Assembly (NCBI GenBank): GCA_013002885.1
Contig: JABDLS010000133.1
Location: 1 to 50,904 of the forward strand
Source: Gemmatimonadota bacterium
GTDB lineage: Bacteria; Gemmatimonadota; Gemmatimonadetes; Longimicrobiales; Gaopeijiaceae
Direction of reading: 5' to 3'
DNA: 50,904 nt
The translations under genes and the position numbers were made by a program. Below, piece after piece: positions 7,457-16,247 of this stretch (position 1 is its first letter; every line of letters starts with the position of its first letter). The notes beneath the pieces are model-generated. The model made no database searches. It saw only the letters and a program-made list of their open reading frames with translations, and was not told the DNA's origin.

Positions 7457-10252
7457 ATGACTCGTTCGAAGAAGGTCCTGATGGCCGTCGGGGGCGTTGT
7501 CTTCGCCCTCGTGCTCGTCCTCTTCCTGACTCCCCTCCTCTTCTCAGACCAGATCGAAGAGCGCGTCCGAGCCGAGGTGGAGAAGACCTCGGGAGTTCAG
7601 GTCTCCTGGTCGGATGCGCGCCTGGGGCTCCTGGGCGACTTCCCTCACCCGTCTCTGCGCCTGACCGAGTTGGTCGTGCGAGGCCCCGGGTCCTTGGCCG
7701 CCGATACCCTCGCCGCCATCGACGAGCTAGCGGTTTCCCTCGACGGGTCGTCTCTGCTGGGTGCGCTTCGGGGAGGGGGCCCACTGGTGGTGAGAACCGT
7801 GACACTGGACCGACCTCGAGTGAGGCTTCGGGTGGCCGAGGACGGAGCGACGAACTGGCCCCGCCCCGAAGCCGCCCCCGAAACCGAGTCCGGGGCCGAG
7901 TCCGGGGCCGGGATGGCCGTTTCGCTTCAGCGTCTGGAGATCACGGACGGCGTCATCGACTACGAAGACGCCCGCACCCGCTCTGCTGTCTCGCTGCGCG
8001 GTTTCGAGCATACCCTTCGAGGCGACTTCTCGCGCGCCGCCCTCGAGGCCGAGACGCGCACCCACGCCGATGCCCTGAGTGTTCGCATTGCCGGCACGCC
8101 CTACCTGAACAACGTCGGGCTGGACTACCAAGGCTCCGTCCGTGTCGACACCGAGTCGGGCGTCATCGAGTTGGCTGACCAGGAGCTCTCGCTGAACGAC
8201 CTGGCGCTTCAGTTCGGCGGATCGATGGCACGTGACGACGCCGGGACGGCCGTCGACCTGACGTTCACTGCGCCCGATACCGACTTCCGCTCCCTCCTCT
8301 CGCTGGCGTCAGCGCTCTACGACGACAGCTTTGCGGAGATCCAGACGACGGGCACCTTCACATTGGACGGAGACGTGCGTGGTCGCTACGGCGACGACAG
8401 CTTTCCGGCCTTCTCGATGCAGTTGGCCGTGGCCGACGGCCGCTTCCAGTACCCGGATCTTCCGCTCCCGGCAGAGGATATCGCCGCCGAGCTTTCGGTG
8501 ACGAACCCCGGTGGAGCGCTCGACAGCACGGTCGTGGACCTCTCCCGGTTCCACGTCCGGATCGGGAGCGAGACCTTCGAAGCGTCGGCCCGGATCACCA
8601 CGCCGGTCACTGATCCGGAAGTAGATGCCCGGGTGAACGGTACGGTAAACCTGGCCGACGTGGCTCGCACGGTGAAGTTGGAAAGGCTCGAGGGCTTGAC
8701 CGGGGTCGTAACCGCCGACGCCTCCGTCCGCGCCCGCAGGTCCGATCTCGTGGAAGGTCGGTACGAGCGCGTCGACGCTCAGGGAACGATCAACGCGGCC
8801 GACGTATCGGTCAGCGGTGAGGCTCTTCGACAGCCCGTAGATGTCCGTGCCCTAGGGCTCATCCTGAGCCCGAGAGCAGCCGAACTGACCACCCTCGACG
8901 CACAACTGGGGAGCAGCGACGTCCTCGCTTCAGGGCGGCTGGACAACCTTCTCGGGTACATGCTGGGCGGGACGACGTTGGAGGGCTCCGCCCGCTTCGA
9001 GAGCCGCCGCGTCGTCCTCGACGAGTGGCGCTCGGGCGAGGCCGTCGATGCCATCCCGGTGCCGGCTGGCATCGACATGAGCCTGGAGGGGTCCATCGCC
9101 CAGCTCGAGATGAACGGACTCACCTTCACGAATGCACGCGGCCGCGCCCTCGTTCGTGACCAGCGTCTGACGTTCGAGGGCTTCCGGCTCGACGGATTCG
9201 GCGGAAGCATTGCCCTCGACGGGCACTACGAGACGACGGAGGCCGAGCGGCCCACCTTTGCCCTCACGCTCGGGCTCGACAGCCTGGACATCCGGCAGAC
9301 CGCCACGGCTCTGCCCTCGTTCCGGACGCTCGCTCCCGTGGCCGAGTTTGCCCGGGGCTCCTTCACCACCGATCTCGAGCTCAACGGGGCCCTGGGCCAG
9401 AACCTGACTCTCGACCTGACCGTCCTGAACGGAGACGGGAGTTTCTCCACATCGCCCGTCGCGGTGGAAGGATTCCCCCTTCTGGATCGAGTGGCCGAGC
9501 GACTGGAGCTTCCGCGCTTCTCCAACCCCACCGTCAACGCGATCCGATCCAGCATGAGGATTCAGAACGGACGCCTTGTGGTCGATCCCTTCCGCGTCGA
9601 CGTCGGTGGCATCGGGATGAGTGTGGCCGGTTCCAACGGCATTGATCAATCCATCGACTACGGTCTCACCATCGAGGTACCCCGCGCCGGCCTGGCGGGA
9701 AGCGTCATGGACGGACTCACCGCCCGGGCAGGACCCCTGGCATCCCGCCTCGCTTCCATCGATCCGGTCCCGATCCGGGTCCAGGCCACGGGATTCGTGC
9801 GAGATCCCTCCTTGGACGTCGGAGTCGCCGACCTGACGCAGTCGGCCCGGAACGCGGTCACTGACGCGGCGGGGCAAGCCGCCGAAAGCCAGATCGACGA
9901 TGCTCGGGCTCAAGCCGACTCCACCGCCGCCGAGGCGCGTCGCCGTGCACAGGCGCGCGCTGATAGCGTGGTCTCCGCCGCGGAGCGCCAAGCAGAGAAC
10001 ATTCGGTCGGAGGCCGCGCGGGCCGCGGCCGAGGTCCGTGCCCAGGGTGACCGGGCCGCGGAGGAGCTACTCGCCCGTGCCTCCAACCCGCTGGAGCGGG
10101 CAGCCGCTCAGCGGGCGGCGGACCGCCTCCGGAGCGAGGCGGACGAACGCGCCACGGCGATCGAGGCAGAGGCCGACGCCCGGGCCACACAGGTCGTAGA
10201 AGAGGCCAGGACTCGAGCGGCGCAGATCGTGAGCGGAAGCGGAGGCGGCTGA
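7457..10252 (+). CDS. AsmA-family protein with C-terminal coiled-coil tail
   Basis: A 931-residue AsmA-like protein. It has one N-terminal transmembrane segment (about residues 8-27), the usual juxtamembrane stretch (QIEERVRAEVEKTSGVQVSW), then a long beta-rich body with AsmA motifs near the C-terminal half (NGRLVVDPFRVDVGG ... GSNGIDQSIDYGL). AsmA/TamB/YhdP-type proteins are thought to bridge the inner and outer membranes and carry phospholipids. Residues about 803-928 form an Ala/Arg/Glu-rich heptad region typical of a long coiled coil, which the classical AsmA family does not have. ATG 7457 was chosen; a GTG at 7442 has a better-placed AGGA upstream and would add five residues. It is divergent from the beta-helix lipoprotein gene. 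Confidence 0.88.
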   Translation: MTRSKKVLMAVGGVVFALVLVLFLTPLLFSDQIEERVRAEVEKTSGVQVSWSDARLGLLGDFPHPSLRLTELVVRGPGSLAADTLAAIDELAVSLDGSSLLGALRGGGPLVVRTVTLDRPRVRLRVAEDGATNWPRPEAAPETESGAESGAGMAVSLQRLEITDGVIDYEDARTRSAVSLRGFEHTLRGDFSRAALEAETRTHADALSVRIAGTPYLNNVGLDYQGSVRVDTESGVIELADQELSLNDLALQFGGSMARDDAGTAVDLTFTAPDTDFRSLLSLASALYDDSFAEIQTTGTFTLDGDVRGRYGDDSFPAFSMQLAVADGRFQYPDLPLPAEDIAAELSVTNPGGALDSTVVDLSRFHVRIGSETFEASARITTPVTDPEVDARVNGTVNLADVARTVKLERLEGLTGVVTADASVRARRSDLVEGRYERVDAQGTINAADVSVSGEALRQPVDVRALGLILSPRAAELTTLDAQLGSSDVLASGRLDNLLGYMLGGTTLEGSARFESRRVVLDEWRSGEAVDAIPVPAGIDMSLEGSIAQLEMNGLTFTNARGRALVRDQRLTFEGFRLDGFGGSIALDGHYETTEAERPTFALTLGLDSLDIRQTATALPSFRTLAPVAEFARGSFTTDLELNGALGQNLTLDLTVLNGDGSFSTSPVAVEGFPLLDRVAERLELPRFSNPTVNAIRSSMRIQNGRLVVDPFRVDVGGIGMSVAGSNGIDQSIDYGLTIEVPRAGLAGSVMDGLTARAGPLASRLASIDPVPIRVQATGFVRDPSLDVGVADLTQSARNAVTDAAGQAAESQIDDARAQADSTAAEARRRAQARADSVVSAAERQAENIRSEAARAAAEVRAQGDRAAEELLARASNPLERAAAQRAADRLRSEADERATAIEAEADARATQVVEEARTRAAQIVSGSGGG

Positions 10253-10301
10253 TCGGGGCGCATGTCTGGCCCGTCTGGAGAGTGGCCCTCATATTCGCCT
10301 C

Positions 10302-12725
10302 ATGAATGCTCCCCTTCTCGGCCCAGTCACGGCCGGGCTCATCTTGCTGGGCGTCACCGGCTGGGTGGGTTCGGACGCGCTGGGTCCGTCCGCCGTCCAC
10401 GATGAACGTGGCGGGAACGCCGCTGATCTTAACGCACTCGTCGCGGAATACTGTGTTCGTTGCCACAACGAGCGGCGCCTCCGCGGCAACCTCTCCCTCG
10501 AAGGATTCGACGTCGGCACCCCCGAGGAGAGCGCAGACATCGCCGAGCGGATGATCCACAAGTTGCGCGCCGGCATGATGCCACCCGTCGGTGTCCGGCG
10601 TCCGCCGGAGGACTCCCTCGACGTCCTGGCCGCCTCCCTCGAGAGCCGCCTGGACGAGCTCGCCCTCGACAACCCCAACCCGGGCCGTCGCTCCTTTCAG
10701 CGACTGAACCGCGCCGAATACGAAGCCTCCATCGAGGACCTCTTCGGAATCCGCATCGACGCCTCGGCCTACCTCCCCACCGAGACCCTCAGCGACAACT
10801 TCGACAACATCGCTGACACCCAGATCCTCTCCGCGACTCTGCTCGAGAGCTACATGAGGGCCGCTGCGCAGGTCAGCCGCGACGCCGTCGGTGACGTTTT
10901 CGCGGCCCCCTCGACGACCGTCTACAAGGTGCCCAAGACGGTATCACAGGTGGATCATGTCGAGGGAACCCCCCTCGGAACGCGGGGCGGTATTTCGGTA
11001 ACGCACAACTTCCCGGCCGACGGTGACTACGTCTTCGAGCTGGACATGCACCCGAGCCCCGACGGCCAGCTCTTCGGCCTCACCGCCGGGACGCAGACGA
11101 TGGAGGTGGCGGTGAACGGCGAGCGCGTCGCCCTCTTGGAGTTGGATCGCTGGATGACAGAAGGCGATCCGACGGGACTGCGGGTCGAGACGCCTCCCAT
11201 CCACGTGCGCGCCGGACCCCAGCAGGTGACCGCGGCGTTCATCCTGGATCGCGAAGGGCCGGTGACGGATCTCATCACCCCTCTGGACTTCACCCTCGCC
11301 GACCCGAACATGGGAGTGGGCTACGGGGTCACGACAGTGCCGCACCTGCGTGACCTCTCCATCAGCGGGCCCTTCGTCGTCACCGGTGTCTCGGATACGC
11401 CGGCGCGCAGGCGGATCTTCAGCTGCCGGCCGACGGCACCCGATGAGGAAGAGCCATGCGCCCGCGAGATCATCGGAAGTGTGGCGGCTGAGGCCTTCCG
11501 GCGTCCAGTCGGGGGCGTCGAAGTCGACGAGCTCATGTTCTTCTATGAGCAAGGGCGCGAGCAGGGAGGTTTCGAGATCGGCATCCGAAATACCATCTGG
11601 GCCATTCTCTCGAGCCCGCGCTTCATATTCCGCCTGGAACGCACGCCCGAGGGCGTGGAACCCGGCGAGATCTACCAGTTGGACGCCATCGACCTGGCCT
11701 CTCGGCTGTCGTTCTTCCTCTGGGCGACACCGCCCGACGACGAGTTGGTGCGCGCGGCACAAGACGGAGACCTCGGCGACGCCCAGGGATTGGAGCGCCA
11801 GGCGCGTCGCATGCTGGCGGACCCACGAGCCGAGGCGCTGGCCACCCGTTTCGCCAACCAGTGGCTCCGACTTCAGGACCTGGAGAAAATCAACCCCGAC
11901 GCCCAGCTGTATCCGTACTTCAATCACCAACTCAAGCAGGCCATGGAGAGGGAGACGGAACTCCTGTTCCATACGGTCGTGCAAGAGGACCGCAGCGTCC
12001 TCGATCTCCTTTCGGCCGACTACACCTTCGTCAACGAGCAGCTCGCGGCCCACTACGGCATCCAGGGTGTAACCGGCGACGACTTCGTTCGGGTCACCCT
12101 CGAAGACGAGAACCGGCGGGGGCTCCTCGGCCACGGAAGCATCCTCATGATGACGTCCCACGGCGACCGCACCTCGCCGGTGCTGCGCGGCAAGTGGGTC
12201 ATGGAGGTGCTCCTCGGCAGTCCGCCTCCCCCACCGCCACCGGCCGTGCCGACGCTGGAGGAGACCGAGTCGAACGAGGGCGCCCGCCAGCTGACGACCC
12301 GTGAACGACTGGAGATGCATCGCGACAACCCGGCATGCATGTCGTGCCACCGGGTCATCGACCCCATCGGGCTGGCACTGGACAATTTCGACGTGACGGG
12401 CGCCTGGCGTATCAAGGAGAACCTCAACCCCATCGACCCACGGGGTGAGCTCTACGACGGGAGCCCAATCGAGGGGCCCGCCGGCCTTCGCGCGGTGATC
12501 CTCCGGCGGCCCACCGTCTTCCGACGCACCCTCGCCCGTAACCTCATGGCGTATGCTCTCGGCCGCCGAGTCGAGTACTACGACATGCCCACCATCCGTG
12601 AGATCGAGAGTCACGCCGTCGCAAACGGGGACGGCATGACCCACTACATCCTCGGCGTGGTCATGAGCCCCGCCTTCCGAATGAGCCGAGGCGTCGCCCT
12701 CGTCGACGACGCACCCCAGCACTGA
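10302..12725 (+). CDS. Exported c-haem protein of the DUF1592/DUF1588/DUF1585 family
   Basis: An 807-residue protein with an N-terminal hydrophobic export or anchor segment (about residues 5-22). A c-type haem motif CVRCH is at 51-55, and a second CxxCH (CMSCH) is at 679-683. The order fits the planctomycete-type multi-domain family: cytochrome-like region, DUF1587 (RLNRAEYEASIEDLFGI near 140), a DUF1595/DUF1592 region (AFRRPVGG, then DLASRLSFFLWATPPDDEL), DUF1588 (RGLLGHGSIL ... TSPVLRGKWVMEVLLG, followed by a polyproline run) and DUF1585 at the end. The family usually sits beside a DUF1552 gene, as here (7-base gap). Its biochemical role is not established; electron transfer outside the cytoplasm is likely from the haem motifs. 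Confidence 0.93.
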   Translation: MNAPLLGPVTAGLILLGVTGWVGSDALGPSAVHDERGGNAADLNALVAEYCVRCHNERRLRGNLSLEGFDVGTPEESADIAERMIHKLRAGMMPPVGVRRPPEDSLDVLAASLESRLDELALDNPNPGRRSFQRLNRAEYEASIEDLFGIRIDASAYLPTETLSDNFDNIADTQILSATLLESYMRAAAQVSRDAVGDVFAAPSTTVYKVPKTVSQVDHVEGTPLGTRGGISVTHNFPADGDYVFELDMHPSPDGQLFGLTAGTQTMEVAVNGERVALLELDRWMTEGDPTGLRVETPPIHVRAGPQQVTAAFILDREGPVTDLITPLDFTLADPNMGVGYGVTTVPHLRDLSISGPFVVTGVSDTPARRRIFSCRPTAPDEEEPCAREIIGSVAAEAFRRPVGGVEVDELMFFYEQGREQGGFEIGIRNTIWAILSSPRFIFRLERTPEGVEPGEIYQLDAIDLASRLSFFLWATPPDDELVRAAQDGDLGDAQGLERQARRMLADPRAEALATRFANQWLRLQDLEKINPDAQLYPYFNHQLKQAMERETELLFHTVVQEDRSVLDLLSADYTFVNEQLAAHYGIQGVTGDDFVRVTLEDENRRGLLGHGSILMMTSHGDRTSPVLRGKWVMEVLLGSPPPPPPPAVPTLEETESNEGARQLTTRERLEMHRDNPACMSCHRVIDPIGLALDNFDVTGAWRIKENLNPIDPRGELYDGSPIEGPAGLRAVILRRPTVFRRTLARNLMAYALGRRVEYYDMPTIREIESHAVANGDGMTHYILGVVMSPAFRMSRGVALVDDAPQH

Positions 12726-12732
12726 GCCCATC

Positions 12733-14151
12733 ATGCATCTGCTGAACACGAGCCTGGAACGCCGCACCTTCCTCAAGGGGATGGGGGCCAGCGTCGCCCT
12801 TCCCTTCCTCGACGCCATGGCGCCGGCCGGACGCATGTCCGCTGCGGCCGCCGATACGGACGTCACGCGCTTCGTGGCGATCGAGATGGTCCACGGAGCC
12901 GCGGGATGCAACGAGTGGGGCGCCACTCAGCACCTGTGGGCGCCGCAGCACGAAGGACCCGACTTCGATCTCACGCCCAGCGCGCTCTCGCCTCTCGAGG
13001 AATGGCGTGAGTATCTCACCATTGTCAGCAACACCGACGTCGGCGGCGCCGAGGCCGAGCTACCCCGGGAGATCGGCGGAGACCACTTCCGCTCCAGCGC
13101 CGTCTTCCTCACCCAGGCTCACCCCAGACAGACCGAGGGTTCGGACGTGTACGTCGGCACGTCCATGGATCAGCTCTACGCCCAACGGTTCGGCCAGGAC
13201 ACGCCCATCCCCTCCATGCAGCTCTGCATCGAGAACGTCGACCAGGCCGGTGGGTGCGCGTACGGGTACGCATGCGTCTACACGGATACGGTGAGTTGGG
13301 CGAGCCCCACCGAGCCCCTGCCCATGATCCGCGACCCTCGGGTCGCCTTCGATCAGCTCTTCGGACGAGGAGCCACGCCCGAGGAGCGAGCTCAGCGACG
13401 GCGGACGGAGCGGAGCATCCTCGATTGGGTCCTCCGGGACCTGAACCGGCTGAACCGTCAGCTCGGTGCCGACGACCGTGCGCGAATGGACAAGTACGTG
13501 AGCAACATCCGCGAGATCGAGCGCCGGATCCAGACCATCGAGGCCCGCAACATGAGCGGCGAGCAGCGGGTGCTCGCCGAGGCACCCGCCGGCGTACCCG
13601 ACGACTACGGCGACCACGTCCGCCTCATGTTCGACCTCCAGGCCCTGGCCTTCGCCTCGGACATGACCCGCGTGGTGACGTTCAAAACCAGTCGCGACGT
13701 CTCCGGCCGTGTCTTCCCGGAGACCGGGGTGACGGCCGGTTTCCACGCGGCCTCCCATCACGGCGGCAATGAAGAAAGGGTGCTCCAGTTCAACGAGATC
13801 AACCGCTACCACATGAGCCTGATTCCGTACTTCTTCGAGAAGCTCGCCGACATCACCGAGGGGGATGCCCACCTCCTGGACAAGACCCTCGTCGTTTGCG
13901 GATCGCCCATGGGTGATCCGAACCTGCACAACCACAAGCGGTGTCCCCTCTTCCTGGCCGGCGGCGCCAACGGTCGCCTGGCCAAGGGTGGCAATCACAT
14001 CAAGGCTCCGGACGGGACTCCGATGGCCAACGTCCTCCTCAGCACCATGCACCTCCTCGGTATGGACGACGCCGACTCCCTGGGCGATAGCACCGGGGCT
14101 TTCCCTCTCTCGGCGGGGCGGTCGGCCCAACGCTCGAGCCCCGGCCAATGA
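12733..14151 (+). CDS. Tat-exported DUF1552 family protein
   Basis: A 472-residue DUF1552 protein. The N-terminus has a twin-arginine signal (ERRTFLKGMG, then a hydrophobic stretch ending near AAA at 38-40), so it is probably exported folded. Family hallmarks include the early VHGAAGCNEWG stretch, the DKYVSNIREIERRI helix and the FHAASHHGG motif, followed by the conserved C-terminal region (GSPMGDPNLHNHKRCPLFLAGGA). Proteins of this group resemble sulfatase/alkaline-phosphatase-fold relatives, but no activity has been assigned that I know of. It lies 7 bases after the DUF1592 gene and its stop overlaps the ankyrin gene start (ATGA), so the three are almost certainly one transcription unit. 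Confidence 0.93.
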   Translation: MHLLNTSLERRTFLKGMGASVALPFLDAMAPAGRMSAAAADTDVTRFVAIEMVHGAAGCNEWGATQHLWAPQHEGPDFDLTPSALSPLEEWREYLTIVSNTDVGGAEAELPREIGGDHFRSSAVFLTQAHPRQTEGSDVYVGTSMDQLYAQRFGQDTPIPSMQLCIENVDQAGGCAYGYACVYTDTVSWASPTEPLPMIRDPRVAFDQLFGRGATPEERAQRRRTERSILDWVLRDLNRLNRQLGADDRARMDKYVSNIREIERRIQTIEARNMSGEQRVLAEAPAGVPDDYGDHVRLMFDLQALAFASDMTRVVTFKTSRDVSGRVFPETGVTAGFHAASHHGGNEERVLQFNEINRYHMSLIPYFFEKLADITEGDAHLLDKTLVVCGSPMGDPNLHNHKRCPLFLAGGANGRLAKGGNHIKAPDGTPMANVLLSTMHLLGMDDADSLGDSTGAFPLSAGRSAQRSSPGQ

Positions 14152-16217
14152 CCAGAATCGCCCCGCTCCTGTTTGCCCTTCTCCTGGCACCAGTCGCGGA
14201 GTCGCCTGTAGCCGACGCGGCCGAGCGGGGTGACGTGGACACCGTGCGGGAGCTTCTCCGCGACGGGGCCGACGTGAACGCCGCACAGAGCGACGGGACC
14301 AGCGCCCTCCATTGGGGGGCGATCCGAGACGACGTCGCCGTCATCGAGGTCCTCCTCTATGCGGGCGCCAACACCGAGGCCACCACGCGCCTGGGCGGCT
14401 ACACTCCCCTGCACCTCGCCGCGCGGGAAGGCAACGCCGCAGGCATCGATGCGCTGATCGAGGGAGGCGCGGATCATGGCGCCATGACCACAACCGGCGT
14501 CACCGCCCTACACTACGCGGCGCAGTCTGGAAAAGCCGACGCTGTGGAGGCCCTGGTCCGCCGGGGCGCCAAGGTCGACACCCGGACCCGAGCGGATGAG
14601 CAGACCCCCCTCATGTGGGCCACGGCTGCCAACCGCTTGGCCGCGATGAGGGTCCTCCTCGAGGCCGACGCGGACCCGACGCTGACCACCACCGTCATCG
14701 ACTACGCCGAGGTCGCGGAGAAGGATGGGCCGGAGCGGCGCCTGCGATCTCAACTCGCGTCGGTGCGGCGGGATGCAGAGCGCCGTGCCGCGCAGGCGCA
14801 GGAAGAAGCGACTGCTGCTGAGACGCCCGAGGTCGCCGAGGAGGAGCCGCCGTCAAAGGAAGAGCAGCCGTCCGAGGAGGACGAGCCCACCGAAAAGGAA
14901 GAGGCTTCTGAAGAGCAGCCGTCCGAGGAGGACGAGCCCAGCGAAGAAGAAGAGCCTGCTGACGAGCAGCCGTCCGAGGAGGACGAGCCCAGCGAAGATG
15001 AAGAGCCTGCTGACGAGCAGCCGTCCGAGGAGGACGAGCCCGGCGAAGATGAGGAGGAGCCAAGCGAAGAGGCAGCCGCAGAGGCGGAAGGCCCCCCTGA
15101 GGAGGAGGCGACTGAAGAGGAGACAGCGGGTGAAGAAGAGCCCGGTGAAGAGGGCTCGGAGGAGGATCCCGATGAAGAGACGTCAGAGTCCGAAGAGTCG
15201 GAAGAAGAGGAAGAGGAAGAGCGTCCGCTCGGCTACAACGACCTGGTGGGCCGCGAGGGAGGTTTCGCTGCCATCCACTTCGCGAGCCGGGACGGCCACG
15301 TAGCCGCGGCGAAGCTCCTCCTCGAGCACGGAGCGCCCCTGGACCAGCCCACGGCCGGCGACGGTACGACGCCGATGCTCATGGCGACGATCAATGGCAA
15401 CTTCGACCTCGCCATGCACTTCCTCGACGAGGGCGCCGACCCGAACGCCGTGGCCGAGGACGGAGCGGCCGCCCTTTTCACCGTCCTGAACCGCCGGTGG
15501 GGCCCCAAAGCGGCCTATCCCCAGCCTCAGGCGTTCACGCAGCAGCAGACCGATTATCTGGAGCTTCTACGGGCCCTCATCGACGCGGGGGCCGACGTTA
15601 ACCACCGGACGGGTCGCCACATCTGGTACACCTCCTTCAACTTCGACATGCTCGGCGTGAACTTCGCTGGGGCCACGGCGTTCTGGCGGGCAGCGTACGC
15701 TACGGACCTCGACGCCATGCGCCTCCTGGTCGCGGCTGGGGCAGATCCGTCCATCCCGACCCGCAAGGTGCCGTCGCGTCGCTTTCGCCGCGGGGGTGAT
15801 GACGAGGACAAGTCGGGCCTCGATCCCGTACCCACGGGAGGACCGGCAGTGTACCCCATCCACGCGGCGTCGGGCGTGGGGTACGGTGAGGGCTTTGCCG
15901 CCAACTCCCACTCGCATGCGCCTGACAGCTGGCTACCGGCGGTGACGTACCTGGTCGAAGAGCACGGGGCTGACGTGAACGCTCGTGATCTGAACGGTTA
16001 CTCCCCGCTGCATCACGCCGCTGCCCGTGGCGACAACGAACTCATCGAGTATCTCGTCGCGCAGGGCGCGGACGTCATGGTGGTAAGCCGCCGTGGCGAG
16101 ACGACGGTAGACATGGCGAACGGGCCACGCCAGCGGGTGCAGCCCTTTCCGGGGACCATCGCTCTGCTGGAAAGCCTGGGTGCCGTGAACAACCACAATT
16201 GCCAGAGCTGCGAGTAG
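14148..16217 (+). CDS. Secreted ankyrin-repeat protein with long acidic insert
   Basis: A 689-residue protein. A short hydrophobic N-terminus (residues 5-18) suggests export. Ankyrin repeats occupy about 20-195 (motifs such as GYTPLHLAAREGN, GVTALHYAAQSGK and TPLMWATAANR). A Glu/Asp/Pro/Ser-rich stretch fills about 215-355. Ankyrin repeats resume to about 675 (FAAIHFASRDGHVAAAKLLLEHGA, GYSPLHHAAARGDNELI). The protein ends in NHNCQSCE, a CxxC pair. It overlaps the DUF1552 gene by 4 bases. Ankyrin repeats bind protein partners; the obvious candidates are the two upstream gene products, but that is inference from position. It is convergent with the serine hydrolase gene 30 bases downstream. Confidence 0.9.
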   Translation: MTRIAPLLFALLLAPVAESPVADAAERGDVDTVRELLRDGADVNAAQSDGTSALHWGAIRDDVAVIEVLLYAGANTEATTRLGGYTPLHLAAREGNAAGIDALIEGGADHGAMTTTGVTALHYAAQSGKADAVEALVRRGAKVDTRTRADEQTPLMWATAANRLAAMRVLLEADADPTLTTTVIDYAEVAEKDGPERRLRSQLASVRRDAERRAAQAQEEATAAETPEVAEEEPPSKEEQPSEEDEPTEKEEASEEQPSEEDEPSEEEEPADEQPSEEDEPSEDEEPADEQPSEEDEPGEDEEEPSEEAAAEAEGPPEEEATEEETAGEEEPGEEGSEEDPDEETSESEESEEEEEEERPLGYNDLVGREGGFAAIHFASRDGHVAAAKLLLEHGAPLDQPTAGDGTTPMLMATINGNFDLAMHFLDEGADPNAVAEDGAAALFTVLNRRWGPKAAYPQPQAFTQQQTDYLELLRALIDAGADVNHRTGRHIWYTSFNFDMLGVNFAGATAFWRAAYATDLDAMRLLVAAGADPSIPTRKVPSRRFRRGGDDEDKSGLDPVPTGGPAVYPIHAASGVGYGEGFAANSHSHAPDSWLPAVTYLVEEHGADVNARDLNGYSPLHHAAARGDNELIEYLVAQGADVMVVSRRGETTVDMANGPRQRVQPFPGTIALLESLGAVNNHNCQSCE
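14859..15062 (+). repeat. Four tandem 51-base units encoding a 17-residue acidic repeat
   Basis: Four in-frame copies begin at 14859, 14910, 14961 and 15012. Each encodes a variant of DEQPSEEDEPSEDEEPA. The copies share a nearly identical 24-base core (GAGCAGCCGTCCGAGGAGGA at its start) and differ mainly in the second half. They lie inside the acidic region of the ankyrin gene and are flanked by less regular acidic codons, so the region has probably grown by slippage or unequal exchange. Confidence 0.93.
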
Positions 16218-16247
16218 CGGTCAGACCGACATCGGGCGGTGGCCCAC

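Noticed and set aside
14859-15062. Possible CRISPR array
   Set aside because: The units abut without spacers, are in frame and encode an acidic protein repeat.
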